Below, piece by piece: positions 17,780-26,910 of a stretch of 64,000 bases of DNA. Every line of letters begins with the position of its first letter. The first letter of the stretch is position 1. Location: assembly GCA_965234335.1 (NCBI GenBank), contig OZ248455.1, positions 186,001 to 250,000 on the forward strand, read 5' to 3'. Under the pieces are notes generated by a model that was given only the letters and a program-made list of their open reading frames with translations, made no database searches and was not told the DNA's origin. Made by a program: the position numbers and the translations under genes. This stretch comes from Leadbetterella lacustris (GTDB taxonomy: Bacteria; Bacteroidota; Bacteroidia; Cytophagales; Spirosomataceae).

Positions 17780-20005
17780 ATGACACAAGTAGCAAAGATA
17801 ATTTACACTATCACAGACGAAGCACCAGCCTTGGCCACGTATTCGTTTTTACCCATAGTGGAGGCATTTTCAAAACCCGCCAATGTAGTAATTGAAACCC
17901 GTGATATTTCACTTTCTGGAAGAATATTGGCGGTATTTCCTGAGTACCTTACCGATGAGCAAAAAGTATCAGACGACTTGACGTATTTGGGGGCTTTGGC
18001 TACTACTCCGGATGCAAATATTATAAAATTACCTAACGTGAGTGCATCTATGCCTCAGTTAACTGCCGCTATATCAGAACTACAAGAAAAAGGCTACAAA
18101 GTTCCTTCTTATTCTGAGGACCCAGTAACTGACGAAGAAAAAGCTGCCAAAGCAAAATACGATAAAATAAAAGGAAGTGCTGTAAATCCAGTTTTGCGTG
18201 AGGGTAACTCTGACCGAAGAGCTCCAAAAGCAGTGAAAGAATATGCTCGCAAACACCCACACAGCATGGGAGCCTGGAGTGCGGACTCTAAATCACACGT
18301 GGCCAGCATGTCTGAGGGTGATTTTTATGGAAGCGAAAAATCTTTAGTAGTTGAAAAAGCTACAACTGTGAAAATCGCTTTTGTGGATGTCGCTGGAAAC
18401 GAAAAGGTTTTAAAGGAAAAAACTGTCTTGAAAGACGGTGAAATCATAGATTCATCGGTGATGAGTTTGAGCAAACTGAAAACCTTTTTGGCACAAGAAA
18501 TAGCTGATGCCAAAGCTGAAGATGTATTATTTTCGATACATTTAAAAGCTACCATGATGAAGGTTTCAGACCCCATTCTTTTTGGTGCAGCAGTTTCGGT
18601 ATTTTTTAAGGATGTTTTTGAAAAACATGCCACGGTTTTTGACCAATTGAATATCAATCCTAACAACGGTGTAGGTGACTTGTTGATAAAAATCGAAGGA
18701 TTAGATGCTGCCAAAAAAGCAGAAATTTTAGCGGATATTAATGCCGCTTATGCCAATAATCCCGCCTTGGCTATGGTGAATTCTGACAAGGGAATTACCA
18801 ATTTGCACGTTCCGAGTGATGTTATCATTGACGCTTCAATGCCTGCCGCTATTCGTACTTCAGGCCAAATGTGGGGGCCAGATGGCAAAGGAAAAGATAC
18901 CAAATATGTAATTCCTGATCGTTGTTATTCAGGTATTTATCAAGTAGTGATAGATTTTTGCAAGAAAAACGGAGCCTTAAATCCAGTAACTATGGGAAGT
19001 GTTTCAAACGTAGGTTTGATGGCCCAAGCTGCCGAGGAATATGGCTCACATGACAAAACGTTCCAAATGGCATCAGAGGGAAAAGTTGTGATAACTGACG
19101 AATCTGGAGCCGTTTTGATGGAGCAAGTTGTAGAAACTGGCGATATCTTCCGTATGTGTCAAACCAAGGATTTGCCCATTCAGGACTGGGTGAAATTGGC
19201 CGTAAACAGAGCAAAAGCAACGGGTACTCCTGCCATTTTTTGGTTAGATAAAAACCGTGCACACGATGCCCAAATCATCGATAAAGTAAACAAATACCTT
19301 TCAAGTTACGATACGACAGGATTGGATATCAGAATCATGACACCAATGGAGGCTACCCAGTTTTCGTTGGAAAGAATCGTTCAGGGTTTGGATACCATCT
19401 CGGTAACCGGAAACGTATTGCGTGACTATAACACCGACCTTTTTCCTATTTTGGAGGTTGGTACTTCGGCCAAAATGCTCTCAATCGTGCCTTTGATGAA
19501 TGGCGGTGGATTGTTTGAAACTGGTGCTGGTGGTTCGGCTCCGAAACACGTTCAGCAGTTTTTAGAGGAAGGTTACCTGCGTTGGGATTCACTGGGTGAA
19601 TTTATGGCATTGGCTCCAGCCTACGAGCATTTGTCAAATACATTTGGCAATCCAAAGGCTCAGATATTGGCAGATACTTTGGACGAAGCCACTGGCAAAT
19701 TCCTTGACAATGATAAATCGCCTGCACGTAAAGTTGGTCAGACTGACAACCGTGGAAGTCATTTTTATTTGGCATTGTATTGGGCTCAGGCATTGGCCGC
19801 TCAAGACAAAGACGCTGACTTGAAAGCCACCTTTACGCCAATAGCAGCTGAACTAACTGCTAACGAAGCCATTATCGATGCGGAATTGATTGGTTCTCAA
19901 GGCAAACCACAAGATACAGGCGGATATTACAAGCCGGTATTTGAAAAAGCCTCAGCCGCTATGCGTCCGAGTGCTACTTTTAATGCTATTTTGGCGAAGA
20001 TTTGA
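17780..20005 (+). CDS. icd: monomeric NADP-dependent isocitrate dehydrogenase
   Basis: 741 residues, the usual length of the monomeric class. The enzyme oxidises and decarboxylates isocitrate to 2-oxoglutarate with NADP in the citric acid cycle. Class features are present from MTQVAKIIYTITDEAPALAT through ETRDISLSGRIL, RRAPKAVKEYARKHPHSMG, ADFYGSEKS-like GDFYGSEKSL, TSGQMWGPDGK and NGGGLFETGAGGSAPKHVQQ to the end. It is unrelated in fold detail to the homodimeric enzymes, one of which is also encoded in this window (35842-37278). The gene is monocistronic, with its own -7 box and a strong terminator. Confidence 0.95.
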   Translation: MTQVAKIIYTITDEAPALATYSFLPIVEAFSKPANVVIETRDISLSGRILAVFPEYLTDEQKVSDDLTYLGALATTPDANIIKLPNVSASMPQLTAAISELQEKGYKVPSYSEDPVTDEEKAAKAKYDKIKGSAVNPVLREGNSDRRAPKAVKEYARKHPHSMGAWSADSKSHVASMSEGDFYGSEKSLVVEKATTVKIAFVDVAGNEKVLKEKTVLKDGEIIDSSVMSLSKLKTFLAQEIADAKAEDVLFSIHLKATMMKVSDPILFGAAVSVFFKDVFEKHATVFDQLNINPNNGVGDLLIKIEGLDAAKKAEILADINAAYANNPALAMVNSDKGITNLHVPSDVIIDASMPAAIRTSGQMWGPDGKGKDTKYVIPDRCYSGIYQVVIDFCKKNGALNPVTMGSVSNVGLMAQAAEEYGSHDKTFQMASEGKVVITDESGAVLMEQVVETGDIFRMCQTKDLPIQDWVKLAVNRAKATGTPAIFWLDKNRAHDAQIIDKVNKYLSSYDTTGLDIRIMTPMEATQFSLERIVQGLDTISVTGNVLRDYNTDLFPILEVGTSAKMLSIVPLMNGGGLFETGAGGSAPKHVQQFLEEGYLRWDSLGEFMALAPAYEHLSNTFGNPKAQILADTLDEATGKFLDNDKSPARKVGQTDNRGSHFYLALYWAQALAAQDKDADLKATFTPIAAELTANEAIIDAELIGSQGKPQDTGGYYKPVFEKASAAMRPSATFNAILAKI

Positions 20006-20031
20006 TAGAAGTTTAAGTTTGATTATTGTTG

Positions 20032-20066
20032 AGCCTCAGACTGAAATAGTTCTGGGGCTTTTTTTG
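20032..20066 (+). terminator. terminator of icd
   Basis: agcctcaga pairs with tctggggct around ctgaaatagt, followed by seven T. Confidence 0.85.
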
Positions 20067-20079
20067 TTTGTGTGTTTTA

Positions 20080-20159
20080 GGAACACAGATGGCACGGATT
20101 GGCAGAGATTTAAACATTACCAAAATCAGTGTAAATCCGTGTTACTTGTATCCGTGTCC
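20080..20159. repeat. palindromic intergenic repeat B
   Basis: Arms ggaacacagat and cacggatt pair with aatccgtg and atccgtgtcc across a loop of about 30 bases. Short palindromes with the words cacagat, cacggatt and atccgtgt are common between genes in Bacteroidota. Only one copy is in this window. Confidence 0.55.
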
Positions 20160-20693
20160 CATTTAGTCGAACAATATAATTTCTTGTAAATTTTATTTAA
20201 CGGTAAAGTATTTTGCTTACTTTCAAATATCTGACCATTTGAGGCTATTATCTATCGAGATTACCTCTGTCCAAAAAACGTTTTGAATTTGAAATAATAT
20301 TCACTTTAAATATTAGGCTGAGTTCAATTAGTCTATTTTTAATACTTCCACTTTTAGTTTTCTTTTTCGCAAAAAAAATATGTATATCTGTATTCAAGGT
20401 CTTGCAAACCAAAGTTTTGTAAGCCATTGAAAAGATTCTGTTTCGATAAAAGGTTTAGGAAATATCATTGACATACAATTATTGTTAGCCGAAAAAAGCC
20501 AAAATTTTTAAAAATGAGTCGAAAAGTTTGCAAAATTTCTGGCAAGCTACTGTTGAAAACAACATAGAAAAAAATAATTCCATCACTGAAACGCTGAAGA
20601 AAATTTAAGGTTCAAACCATTTAAAATATTTTTTTAAACTGAACTGATAAAAGTCATTTTTTAGAAATAGTATAATTCTTAAATTAGTTTTTG
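20160..20693. other. 534-bp gap without genes
   Basis: AT-rich, no coding frame recognised. The promoter of the following phosphoesterase gene must lie here; I cannot point to a convincing TAnnTTTG box. Confidence 0.4.
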
Positions 20694-23489
20694 ATGAAAC
20701 TAAAAACAATAGAATATATGAAAACATTAAAGGTTTTTATCGCGTTTTTTTTGCTGTCAAGCAAGTTTTTGATGGCTCAGTTGCCTTTAAATTTTGGTAG
20801 TAGTGGTTGGAAATATTACATGAAAAATAATTCACCAATAAGACCATCGGATTATATTACTATATCAGGTGATGTAGGTTTTCCAGGAACGTACAATTGG
20901 ACTTCACCTAACTACAATACTGTTTATGGTGTTTCTTGGCCATCAGGTGCATCCTTGCCACTTGGCTATGGGTCTAATTGGCCAAGTTACTTCTTAGGTT
21001 TTGTTTGGGGTACAAACCCTTCCGTCTCTCCGATACCAAGGACGTCCTATTATAGAAAAACTTTAACAGGCGTAACAGGCTATACTTCTATGACCGTAAA
21101 ATGTAAAAGCGATGATGCGGTAGTAATTTATTTAAACGGTATTGAAGTTCATCGTACTTCCAATTTACCCCCCTTTCCAACTGCTATTCTACCAACAGAA
21201 AACCCTACATCATTTATTAATTCATCGAGTGCCTTATCCGCATTTCAAACGTCAGTAACAATTTCTGGCTCAACTCTAGCGAATATTTTAACAGCACATC
21301 CTTCTTTAGGCCACTTAACCGTGACTGCTGAAGTACATCAAAATGATGCGGGGTCTGGCGAATTTACCACTTCAAGTGATTCTTTTTTTGATATTGAAAT
21401 TACCGGCATATCGGATCCTTCGACTTCAACTATCGCTCGTGGTCCTTATTTACAACTCCCCACTCCAACTGGCATTCAAGTAAGATGGGCAACCAATATC
21501 TCAGAAATGGGTAAAGTGTGTTATAGTTCATCAGGGCCAATAACGGTGGCACATCCAGGTACCTGTGTTAGTGAATCTATAAACAATTTAGATCATAAGT
21601 TATTCCTTACAAGTTTAGTACCGAACTCAAAATATTATTATTCTATTCAAAATACAACGAATACTTTATTTGAAGGTTCAGATGAACATTTTTTTATTAC
21701 TCCACCTAATTCGATTGATAATACGAAAACTACAAGGATTTGGGTAACTGGTGATGCAAGCCAAGATCATTATACTTTAGTTCAGCCAGCTGTGCTATCA
21801 GCGTTTGAGAATCATAAAAATACCTATAATATATCAAGTGTTGACCTTTGGCTGCTTTTGGGCGATATTGGAAATGAATATGGGAGTATTTCTGAATATG
21901 ACTCACGTTTTTTTAATATATACGATGCTTCATCATCGCACGTAATGAAACAAACTCCAATTTTAACTACGCCTGGTAATCACGACTATTTTAATGGAGG
22001 AACTATCACACCCTCGTTAGCTTCTACTTTAGATAGTAAAAACAAACTTCGTTCAGGAGATCCTTTCAATATTTTTTCAACAACTCCTAGTCAATTTGAT
22101 AGTCGTTATTTTAAAACCAATCCATATTTCGATATTTTTACTATGCCAGATGTCTCTATACCGCATATTGCAACTAAATATAAAACTGATAATTTGGTTA
22201 CGGGTAAAAAAGCATATTATTCATACAATCACAATAACATACATTTTATATGTTTAGATTCATATGGCTTTTATAATGACTATTTAATATACGGAAATAT
22301 ACCATTAACAGTCGGTGGTTCATCCATCAATCCACAATTTAATTGGTTGGTAGCTGATTTAAACGCCGCTAAACTCGATCCTAACATTAAATGGACCATA
22401 ATGTTCTGGCATCATTCGCCATATACAAGAGGGGGCGGTCACTTTTCTGATGATGTAGTTGCTGATGAATACATATTAAGAGGAATTAGAGAAAATTTAA
22501 TTAAATATTTGGATGACGCTGAATACAAAGTAGATCTGGTACTTAACGGTCATAGCCACTCCTATGAAAGGTCAAAGCTTTTAAAAAACCATGATGGTTT
22601 TGAAGCTTCGTTTAATCCAGCTAATCACAATAATCCAAGTTTAATTCCTGGGTTTAATTCAAATGCCAATTCAAATGGTAAGTTTAATAGTAGCACTGCA
22701 TGTCCATATATAAAGTCTTCTTCTAATTCCGTTAATGAAGGGGTCATATATGTATTAACTGGTTCTGCGGGACAATTACAAACCAGTGCCCTCACAAAAA
22801 CTATTGGACATTTAGCTCTAAATGGGGCTTCTTTCCCTCTCTCTATTGCTAATCCAAATTCAAGGGGAACTATTCAGGAAGAAAAAGGAGGTTCATTTTA
22901 TGTAGAAATAAAAGACAATAGGTTGGACGCTATGTTTATAGAAGAAGGTACAGGTGCTATCAAAGATAATTTTACTATAATGAAAGATGTAAATTCCAGT
23001 TCTACTATAGTGAACCAGATTCATCAAAACGAATTGCCCGGTCAATCAGCAGCACTCCAGATTATTTCCACACCTGCTTGGCCGGGGGTTTCACAGTTTA
23101 CAATAACAAATCCTTCAGGTGCTATCAGTGGATTGTTGCCAGCCGGGGAAATAAACGTTCCAACACCAGATATTGGGTCACTTTACACTATCAAAGACCA
23201 GTTTGGGTGTTTAAGCCAAACTTATAGATTTACTTTTAATGGCTCGTGTTGGGGAAATGTAACAATAAACAATACCTTTCATCCAACGGCGAGTCCAGAA
23301 GTAATTAGTTCATCGGGAACTATCACTAGTACAAGTTTAATCAAAAACATGGCCAATGTTTCCTTCTTTTCTAAGATGCACATTGACCTTGTGACAACAG
23401 GTTCAGGTGTTTTATTTCAGGCGGAGTTAGGTTCTATTTTTAGTGCTACTATCAATACAACTATAGTTTGCCCACCTAGTGGCATGTAG
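20694..23489 (+). CDS. secreted metallophosphoesterase, purple acid phosphatase-like
   Basis: 931 residues from the ATG at 20694. The ATG at 20718 (MKTLKVFIAFFLLSSKFLMA) gives a tidier signal peptide and may be the real start. Order: a lectin-like beta domain (about 30-240); a fibronectin-III-like domain typical of purple acid phosphatases (about 245-345, starting STIARGPYLQ); a calcineurin-like phosphoesterase (about 350-690) with GDAS, LLLGDIGNEYG, TPGNHDYF, MFWHHSPYTRGGGH and LNGHSHSYERS, which supply the metal ligands; then a beta region and a C-terminal repeat resembling the 3-coathanger stack (SLIKNMANVSFFSKMHIDLV). It should be exported and cleave phosphomonoesters outside the cell. 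It stands alone. Confidence 0.88.
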   Translation: MKLKTIEYMKTLKVFIAFFLLSSKFLMAQLPLNFGSSGWKYYMKNNSPIRPSDYITISGDVGFPGTYNWTSPNYNTVYGVSWPSGASLPLGYGSNWPSYFLGFVWGTNPSVSPIPRTSYYRKTLTGVTGYTSMTVKCKSDDAVVIYLNGIEVHRTSNLPPFPTAILPTENPTSFINSSSALSAFQTSVTISGSTLANILTAHPSLGHLTVTAEVHQNDAGSGEFTTSSDSFFDIEITGISDPSTSTIARGPYLQLPTPTGIQVRWATNISEMGKVCYSSSGPITVAHPGTCVSESINNLDHKLFLTSLVPNSKYYYSIQNTTNTLFEGSDEHFFITPPNSIDNTKTTRIWVTGDASQDHYTLVQPAVLSAFENHKNTYNISSVDLWLLLGDIGNEYGSISEYDSRFFNIYDASSSHVMKQTPILTTPGNHDYFNGGTITPSLASTLDSKNKLRSGDPFNIFSTTPSQFDSRYFKTNPYFDIFTMPDVSIPHIATKYKTDNLVTGKKAYYSYNHNNIHFICLDSYGFYNDYLIYGNIPLTVGGSSINPQFNWLVADLNAAKLDPNIKWTIMFWHHSPYTRGGGHFSDDVVADEYILRGIRENLIKYLDDAEYKVDLVLNGHSHSYERSKLLKNHDGFEASFNPANHNNPSLIPGFNSNANSNGKFNSSTACPYIKSSSNSVNEGVIYVLTGSAGQLQTSALTKTIGHLALNGASFPLSIANPNSRGTIQEEKGGSFYVEIKDNRLDAMFIEEGTGAIKDNFTIMKDVNSSSTIVNQIHQNELPGQSAALQIISTPAWPGVSQFTITNPSGAISGLLPAGEINVPTPDIGSLYTIKDQFGCLSQTYRFTFNGSCWGNVTINNTFHPTASPEVISSSGTITSTSLIKNMANVSFFSKMHIDLVTTGSGVLFQAELGSIFSATINTTIVCPPSGM

Positions 23490-23676
23490 AATTTTAATGT
23501 AGAATTATATACATCTTTCACTAAAAAGGTATTCATCATATTGAATACTTTTTTGTTTACTAATGTCACGGAGTTGTCTCAAATTTAAAACAATCAAAAA
23601 AACTGCCCAAAAGCATAGAAAATACAGTTTTCCATGGTTAGACTTGCACCATAATAAATCAAACCAATCATTCATT

Positions 23677-24186
23677 ATGTACAAAATCACAGTGATTTTA
23701 CTTTTATTTCTTTCTTCCATTTGTTTTTCTTCTGAGGCTCAGTCCTTTGCGAAGGGTACTAAATCGGCAAATCTTGGTTTGGGACTAGCTTATGGCGGAC
23801 TAGGGGTGCTGGGTTCAGCAGAGGTTGCCTTGGTTGACGACGTCAGCGTGGGCTTAGTTGGAGGTATTATGCGTAGGAATTATGGTTATTTTGGTTCCAA
23901 CTGGGGCGTGAACTACATAGTCGTAGGAGGTAGGGGCTCTTATCACTTCAATAAAATCTTGAAAGAATTTGATATTTCGGTAGACAAACTCGACCCATAC
24001 GTAGGTATTATGCTTGGATTCAGAGGTGTTGCTTATAACAGAGGCTTCTCGGGATATAATGGTGTAAATGCTGGGCCTACCTACGGTGGATACTTGGGAG
24101 CGAGATATCAGCTTAAAGATAAATTGGGAGTTATGGTAGAGTTGGGAGCACCTTTTTCGTCTGGAGGAATAACTTTTAAGTTTTAA
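23677..24186 (+). CDS. small outer-membrane beta-barrel protein
   Basis: 169 residues from the ATG at 23677, which opens a signal peptide MYKITVILLLFLSSICFSSE. The 38 codons upstream in frame are not credible coding. The mature part is glycine-rich with alternating hydrophobic strands (NLGLGLAYGGLGVLGSAEVA, then GLVGGIMRRNYGYFG) and ends in PFSSGGITFKF with a terminal phenylalanine, as in outer-membrane barrels of about eight strands. Function unknown; structural or lipid-interacting roles are usual. It is on the same strand as the phosphoesterase but separated by about 190 bases. Confidence 0.75.
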   Translation: MYKITVILLLFLSSICFSSEAQSFAKGTKSANLGLGLAYGGLGVLGSAEVALVDDVSVGLVGGIMRRNYGYFGSNWGVNYIVVGGRGSYHFNKILKEFDISVDKLDPYVGIMLGFRGVAYNRGFSGYNGVNAGPTYGGYLGARYQLKDKLGVMVELGAPFSSGGITFKF

Positions 24187-24472
24187 AACCATGCCTTTGT
24201 AAATTTTTAGGGGCCTATTCAGCTCTAATAAGGAGTATGTAATTTATCAATTATTTTAAATTATTTTGATGATTATGAAATATAAGTTTTGGTAATCTAC
24301 AATAAATATTGTTATCGATTTTTGGGGAATTCAATATTTTTTTTGAGCTCTTTCTAGTAGCCTTACAGTTTTAACTGAAAATTTCTTTGCGATAGAAACA
24401 GTATGAAATTTTGAAAATTATACTAATTTTATGACCTATTAACTTTTATTTTTTACGTAAAAAAGACAACTA

Positions 24473-24916
24473 ATGAAAAAAAGCACCCTTTTATCACTTC
24501 TAATTTTCTTTATATCTTTGAATTGTTTCTCTCAAAATCCTCTCGAAAAGATTAATACAGAAGAAGAATTTGAAAAACTAAATTCAATTGAGAACTTTGT
24601 AGACACGCATCAGGGGACTACATTAGAAGGCTTGCAAAACTCAAAATCCACTCTTCTTGATGATATTACTTTGTCTTCAGATATCAGTAGTAGTATTGAT
24701 TCATCAGATCTCCCGGGCAATATTCCTCCTTTTTGGTGGGGTTTTTGTTTATCTTTTGTAGGATTAATAGTAGTTTTGATACTTGCAGATGGGGATAAGG
24801 ATTCTGCTAAAAAAGCTATTGTTGGTTGCTTGGTGTCAGGTGCCGTCGGCTGTATTGCATATATTGGATTATATGTTTGGATACTTGGTAATGCAGCTTT
24901 GTGGACATCATATTGA
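24473..24916 (+). CDS. hypothetical secreted/membrane protein with two C-terminal helices
   Basis: 147 residues. The signal peptide MKKSTLLSLLIFFISLNCFS precedes a polar stretch of about 60 residues rich in S, D and E. Two transmembrane helices follow: PPFWWGFCLSFVGLIVVLIL and AIVGCLVSGAVGCIAYIGLY, joined by the charged loop ADGDKDSAKK. I do not know the family by name, though the helix-DGDKDSAKKA-helix arrangement is common in Bacteroidota near TM2-type and TPR membrane proteins like those that follow. A terminator lies after it, so it is probably separate from the next operon. Confidence 0.65.
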   Translation: MKKSTLLSLLIFFISLNCFSQNPLEKINTEEEFEKLNSIENFVDTHQGTTLEGLQNSKSTLLDDITLSSDISSSIDSSDLPGNIPPFWWGFCLSFVGLIVVLILADGDKDSAKKAIVGCLVSGAVGCIAYIGLYVWILGNAALWTSY

Positions 24917-24949
24917 TTAGAGTTGTTTACTAAATACATTTTTTTTACA

Positions 24950-24983
24950 AATAGCCCAATCTTAAAAACCTTGGGCTATTTTT
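24950..24983 (+). terminator. terminator after the two-helix protein
   Basis: aatagcccaa pairs with ttgggctatt around tcttaaaaacc and is followed by T residues. The next start codon (24988) lies directly behind it, so the next gene needs a promoter overlapping this hairpin or read-through. Confidence 0.75.
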
Positions 24984-24987
24984 GCAC

Positions 24988-25728
24988 ATGATAATTTCTG
25001 TAAAATTCAATTTTAGGACATTCTTTTTTATAATATTTCTGCTGCCAACGGTCGCTTTCAGTCAGCAGTTTTATAGGTTTCGTGCCGATGTCTCCATAAA
25101 AGACAAACTCTCTAACGGCACGTACAGGCTCACTATGGGCAAGATTTACTATGATAAAATATATAAAAAAATAGTTTACAAGCTCATTTTTCCTAAAAAA
25201 GAAACTATGGTGGTGCAGGATTCTAGTATGTTTTCAATTGATGATAAAAACTTGGTGGTGGGTACCACCCGTACGTTCTTAATTCCCGAGTTTACGGCTT
25301 TTCACTTGGCCCTCACCGGTCAATTGTCAGACTATGGCCTCAAGCCCAAAAACAACGAAAAGTCTATCTATAAAATCGGTAAAGTAGAAAAAACGCCCAA
25401 TGGTGTTATTACTACCTGGGTACCTTCAGAAGATCAATATAAGAAAGTGTTCGGAAATATTAGAATGCAGACCATCAACAAACGCCTCGATGCTATGGTT
25501 TTTTATAGCCCCAAAGGCACAGTGGTTAGTCAACAATACTTTAAAAAATACGTTAACGTTAAAGGCGTGGAGTTTCCAACAGAGGTGACTATGGTCAGTA
25601 TTAGTGAAAAAGGTGAAAAGAATATTCAGCTCACCACCTATAAAAACGTAGTGATAGACCAAAACAATGAAGATGAAATATATCGTTATAAAATTCCTCT
25701 TACTAAGTCTGCTGCTGTTAAGAAATGA
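24988..25728 (+). CDS. periplasmic LolA-like protein of unknown function
   Basis: 246 residues from the ATG at 24988 (a TTG two codons earlier is less likely). Signal peptide MIISVKFNFRTFFFIIFLLP with cleavage at AFSQ. The beta-rich body (YRLTMGKIYYDKIYKKIVYK, then TMVVQDSSMFSIDDKNLVVG) recalls the outer-membrane lipoprotein carrier fold of LolA, where acyl chains bind in a curved sheet. It starts a tight cluster: the yidD gene overlaps its last 62 bases, and two TPR membrane genes follow. The fold assignment is inference from pattern only. Confidence 0.65.
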   Translation: MIISVKFNFRTFFFIIFLLPTVAFSQQFYRFRADVSIKDKLSNGTYRLTMGKIYYDKIYKKIVYKLIFPKKETMVVQDSSMFSIDDKNLVVGTTRTFLIPEFTAFHLALTGQLSDYGLKPKNNEKSIYKIGKVEKTPNGVITTWVPSEDQYKKVFGNIRMQTINKRLDAMVFYSPKGTVVSQQYFKKYVNVKGVEFPTEVTMVSISEKGEKNIQLTTYKNVVIDQNNEDEIYRYKIPLTKSAAVKK

Positions 25729-26095
25729 GGCAGAGGCTCAGGTCAGTTTGTACAGAAATGTTTTGCCCAACGGCAACATTAGGAAGGAATATGTAGAAGC
25801 TAAGAATAACCAAAACGAAGTCCAAGTGGTGTTTTCGGGTTTGTTTTTGTTCTATAAAACGTTTTTTTCCTCGCAAGACTTAACAGTTTGCACATTTACG
25901 CCTTCGTGTTCGGAGTATGGGATTTTGGCAGTTAAAAAGTTTGGGATGCTAAAAGGCGGCGTTATGACGATGGACAGACTCACACGTTGCAACGGTCTTT
26001 CGCCACACAATTATGAGTTTGATAAAACGGCGATGCTGCTAAAAGACGACCCAAGAATAACGCCTACCGTACCAGTGGTTTCAACTATCAAATAG
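25667..26095 (+). CDS. yidD: YidD-family protein with signal peptide
   Basis: 142 residues, overlapping the previous gene by 62 bases in another frame. The YidD core is plain: CTFTPSCSEYGILAVKKFGM, then LKGGVMTMDRLTRCNGLSPH. YidD (membrane insertion efficiency factor) helps YidC insert inner-membrane proteins. Usual YidD proteins are only 70-90 residues with an amphipathic N-terminus. This one has a signal-like N-terminus (MKMKYIVIKFLLLSLLLLRN, EAEAQ), about 40 extra residues before the core and 25 after, so it may face the periplasm and be a specialised paralogue. Neighbours are TPR proteins with C-terminal membrane helices. Confidence 0.8.
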   Translation: MKMKYIVIKFLLLSLLLLRNEAEAQVSLYRNVLPNGNIRKEYVEAKNNQNEVQVVFSGLFLFYKTFFSSQDLTVCTFTPSCSEYGILAVKKFGMLKGGVMTMDRLTRCNGLSPHNYEFDKTAMLLKDDPRITPTVPVVSTIK

Positions 26096-26100
26096 AATAC

Positions 26101-26910
26101 ATGAGAACATTATTATTGTTTTTAATAAGTTTCGCTTCCTTTGGCCAAGATATTTTCAATTATGAAAATTCAAGAAAATACGGCGATTATTTGCTAAAAT
26201 CGGGACAGTTTGAGTTGGCGAGCAAAGAATTTGAACGTTTGGTTTATTTTGCACCCAACAACGATACACTCAAAACCAATTTATTGCTTTCCTACAGGCT
26301 TTCAAAGCAGACTACTTTAGGAATTGAAAAGCTTCCTGTTTTATACAGTAATCCATCCAAGGTGCCTTATTCTTCGGCTTTGGAATACGCCAAGCTACAA
26401 ATGCAAAACCAAACCTGGGCAGCTGCAAGGGATTTTTGGAACCAAAACGAGAGCTTTTCGGCGGACGATAAAGTGCTTTTTAATGTTACTTCGGATATAT
26501 TTAATAATAACTTCAAAGACGCCCGAAGTACTTTGGCACAAATAAAAAGCCCTGAAATTGAGCTTGCAGTAGAGTATAGGTCTATTTTGGAAAAAGAAAC
26601 CCACAAAAAAAGCCCAGCATTGGCGGCCTTGATGTCGGCCGTGGTGCCTGGCACAGGCAAGGCTTACTCCAATAACTGGAAAGATGGCTTAGTTTCCTTG
26701 TTTTTTACGGCTGGCATGGCTTTTCAGTCTTACAGGAGTTTTAACAAATTCGGTACCAATAACCACCGAGGATGGATTTACGGTGGTATTGGACTTGGGT
26801 TTTATTTGGGCAATATTTATGGAAGCGTGAAGTCCACAAAAGATTATAATAGAAAAAAAATAAATGTTTTACAGCATGAAGCGAGTGCTCTTTTTAATAC
26901 TTATTACTAA
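26101..26910 (+). CDS. TPR protein with C-terminal membrane segment (paralogue 1)
   Basis: 269 residues. Signal peptide MRTLLLFLISFASFGQ. TPR-like repeats occupy about 20-165 (YGDYLLKSGQFELASKEFER, LVYFAPNNDTL). Then a membrane region resembling TM2/DUF5683 proteins: PALAALMSAVVPGTGKAYSN, NWKDGLVSLFFTAGMAF and GWIYGGIGLGFYLGNIYGS. It starts five bases after yidD and overlaps the next gene by 35 bases, so the cluster is translationally coupled. The next gene has the same layout and is a diverged duplicate. Function unknown. Confidence 0.75.
   Translation: MRTLLLFLISFASFGQDIFNYENSRKYGDYLLKSGQFELASKEFERLVYFAPNNDTLKTNLLLSYRLSKQTTLGIEKLPVLYSNPSKVPYSSALEYAKLQMQNQTWAAARDFWNQNESFSADDKVLFNVTSDIFNNNFKDARSTLAQIKSPEIELAVEYRSILEKETHKKSPALAALMSAVVPGTGKAYSNNWKDGLVSLFFTAGMAFQSYRSFNKFGTNNHRGWIYGGIGLGFYLGNIYGSVKSTKDYNRKKINVLQHEASALFNTYY

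Noticed and set aside
20080..20159. tRNA or riboswitch at the hairpin
   Set aside because: The arms form one long hairpin with no cloverleaf or conserved aptamer blocks; it fits an intergenic repeat better.
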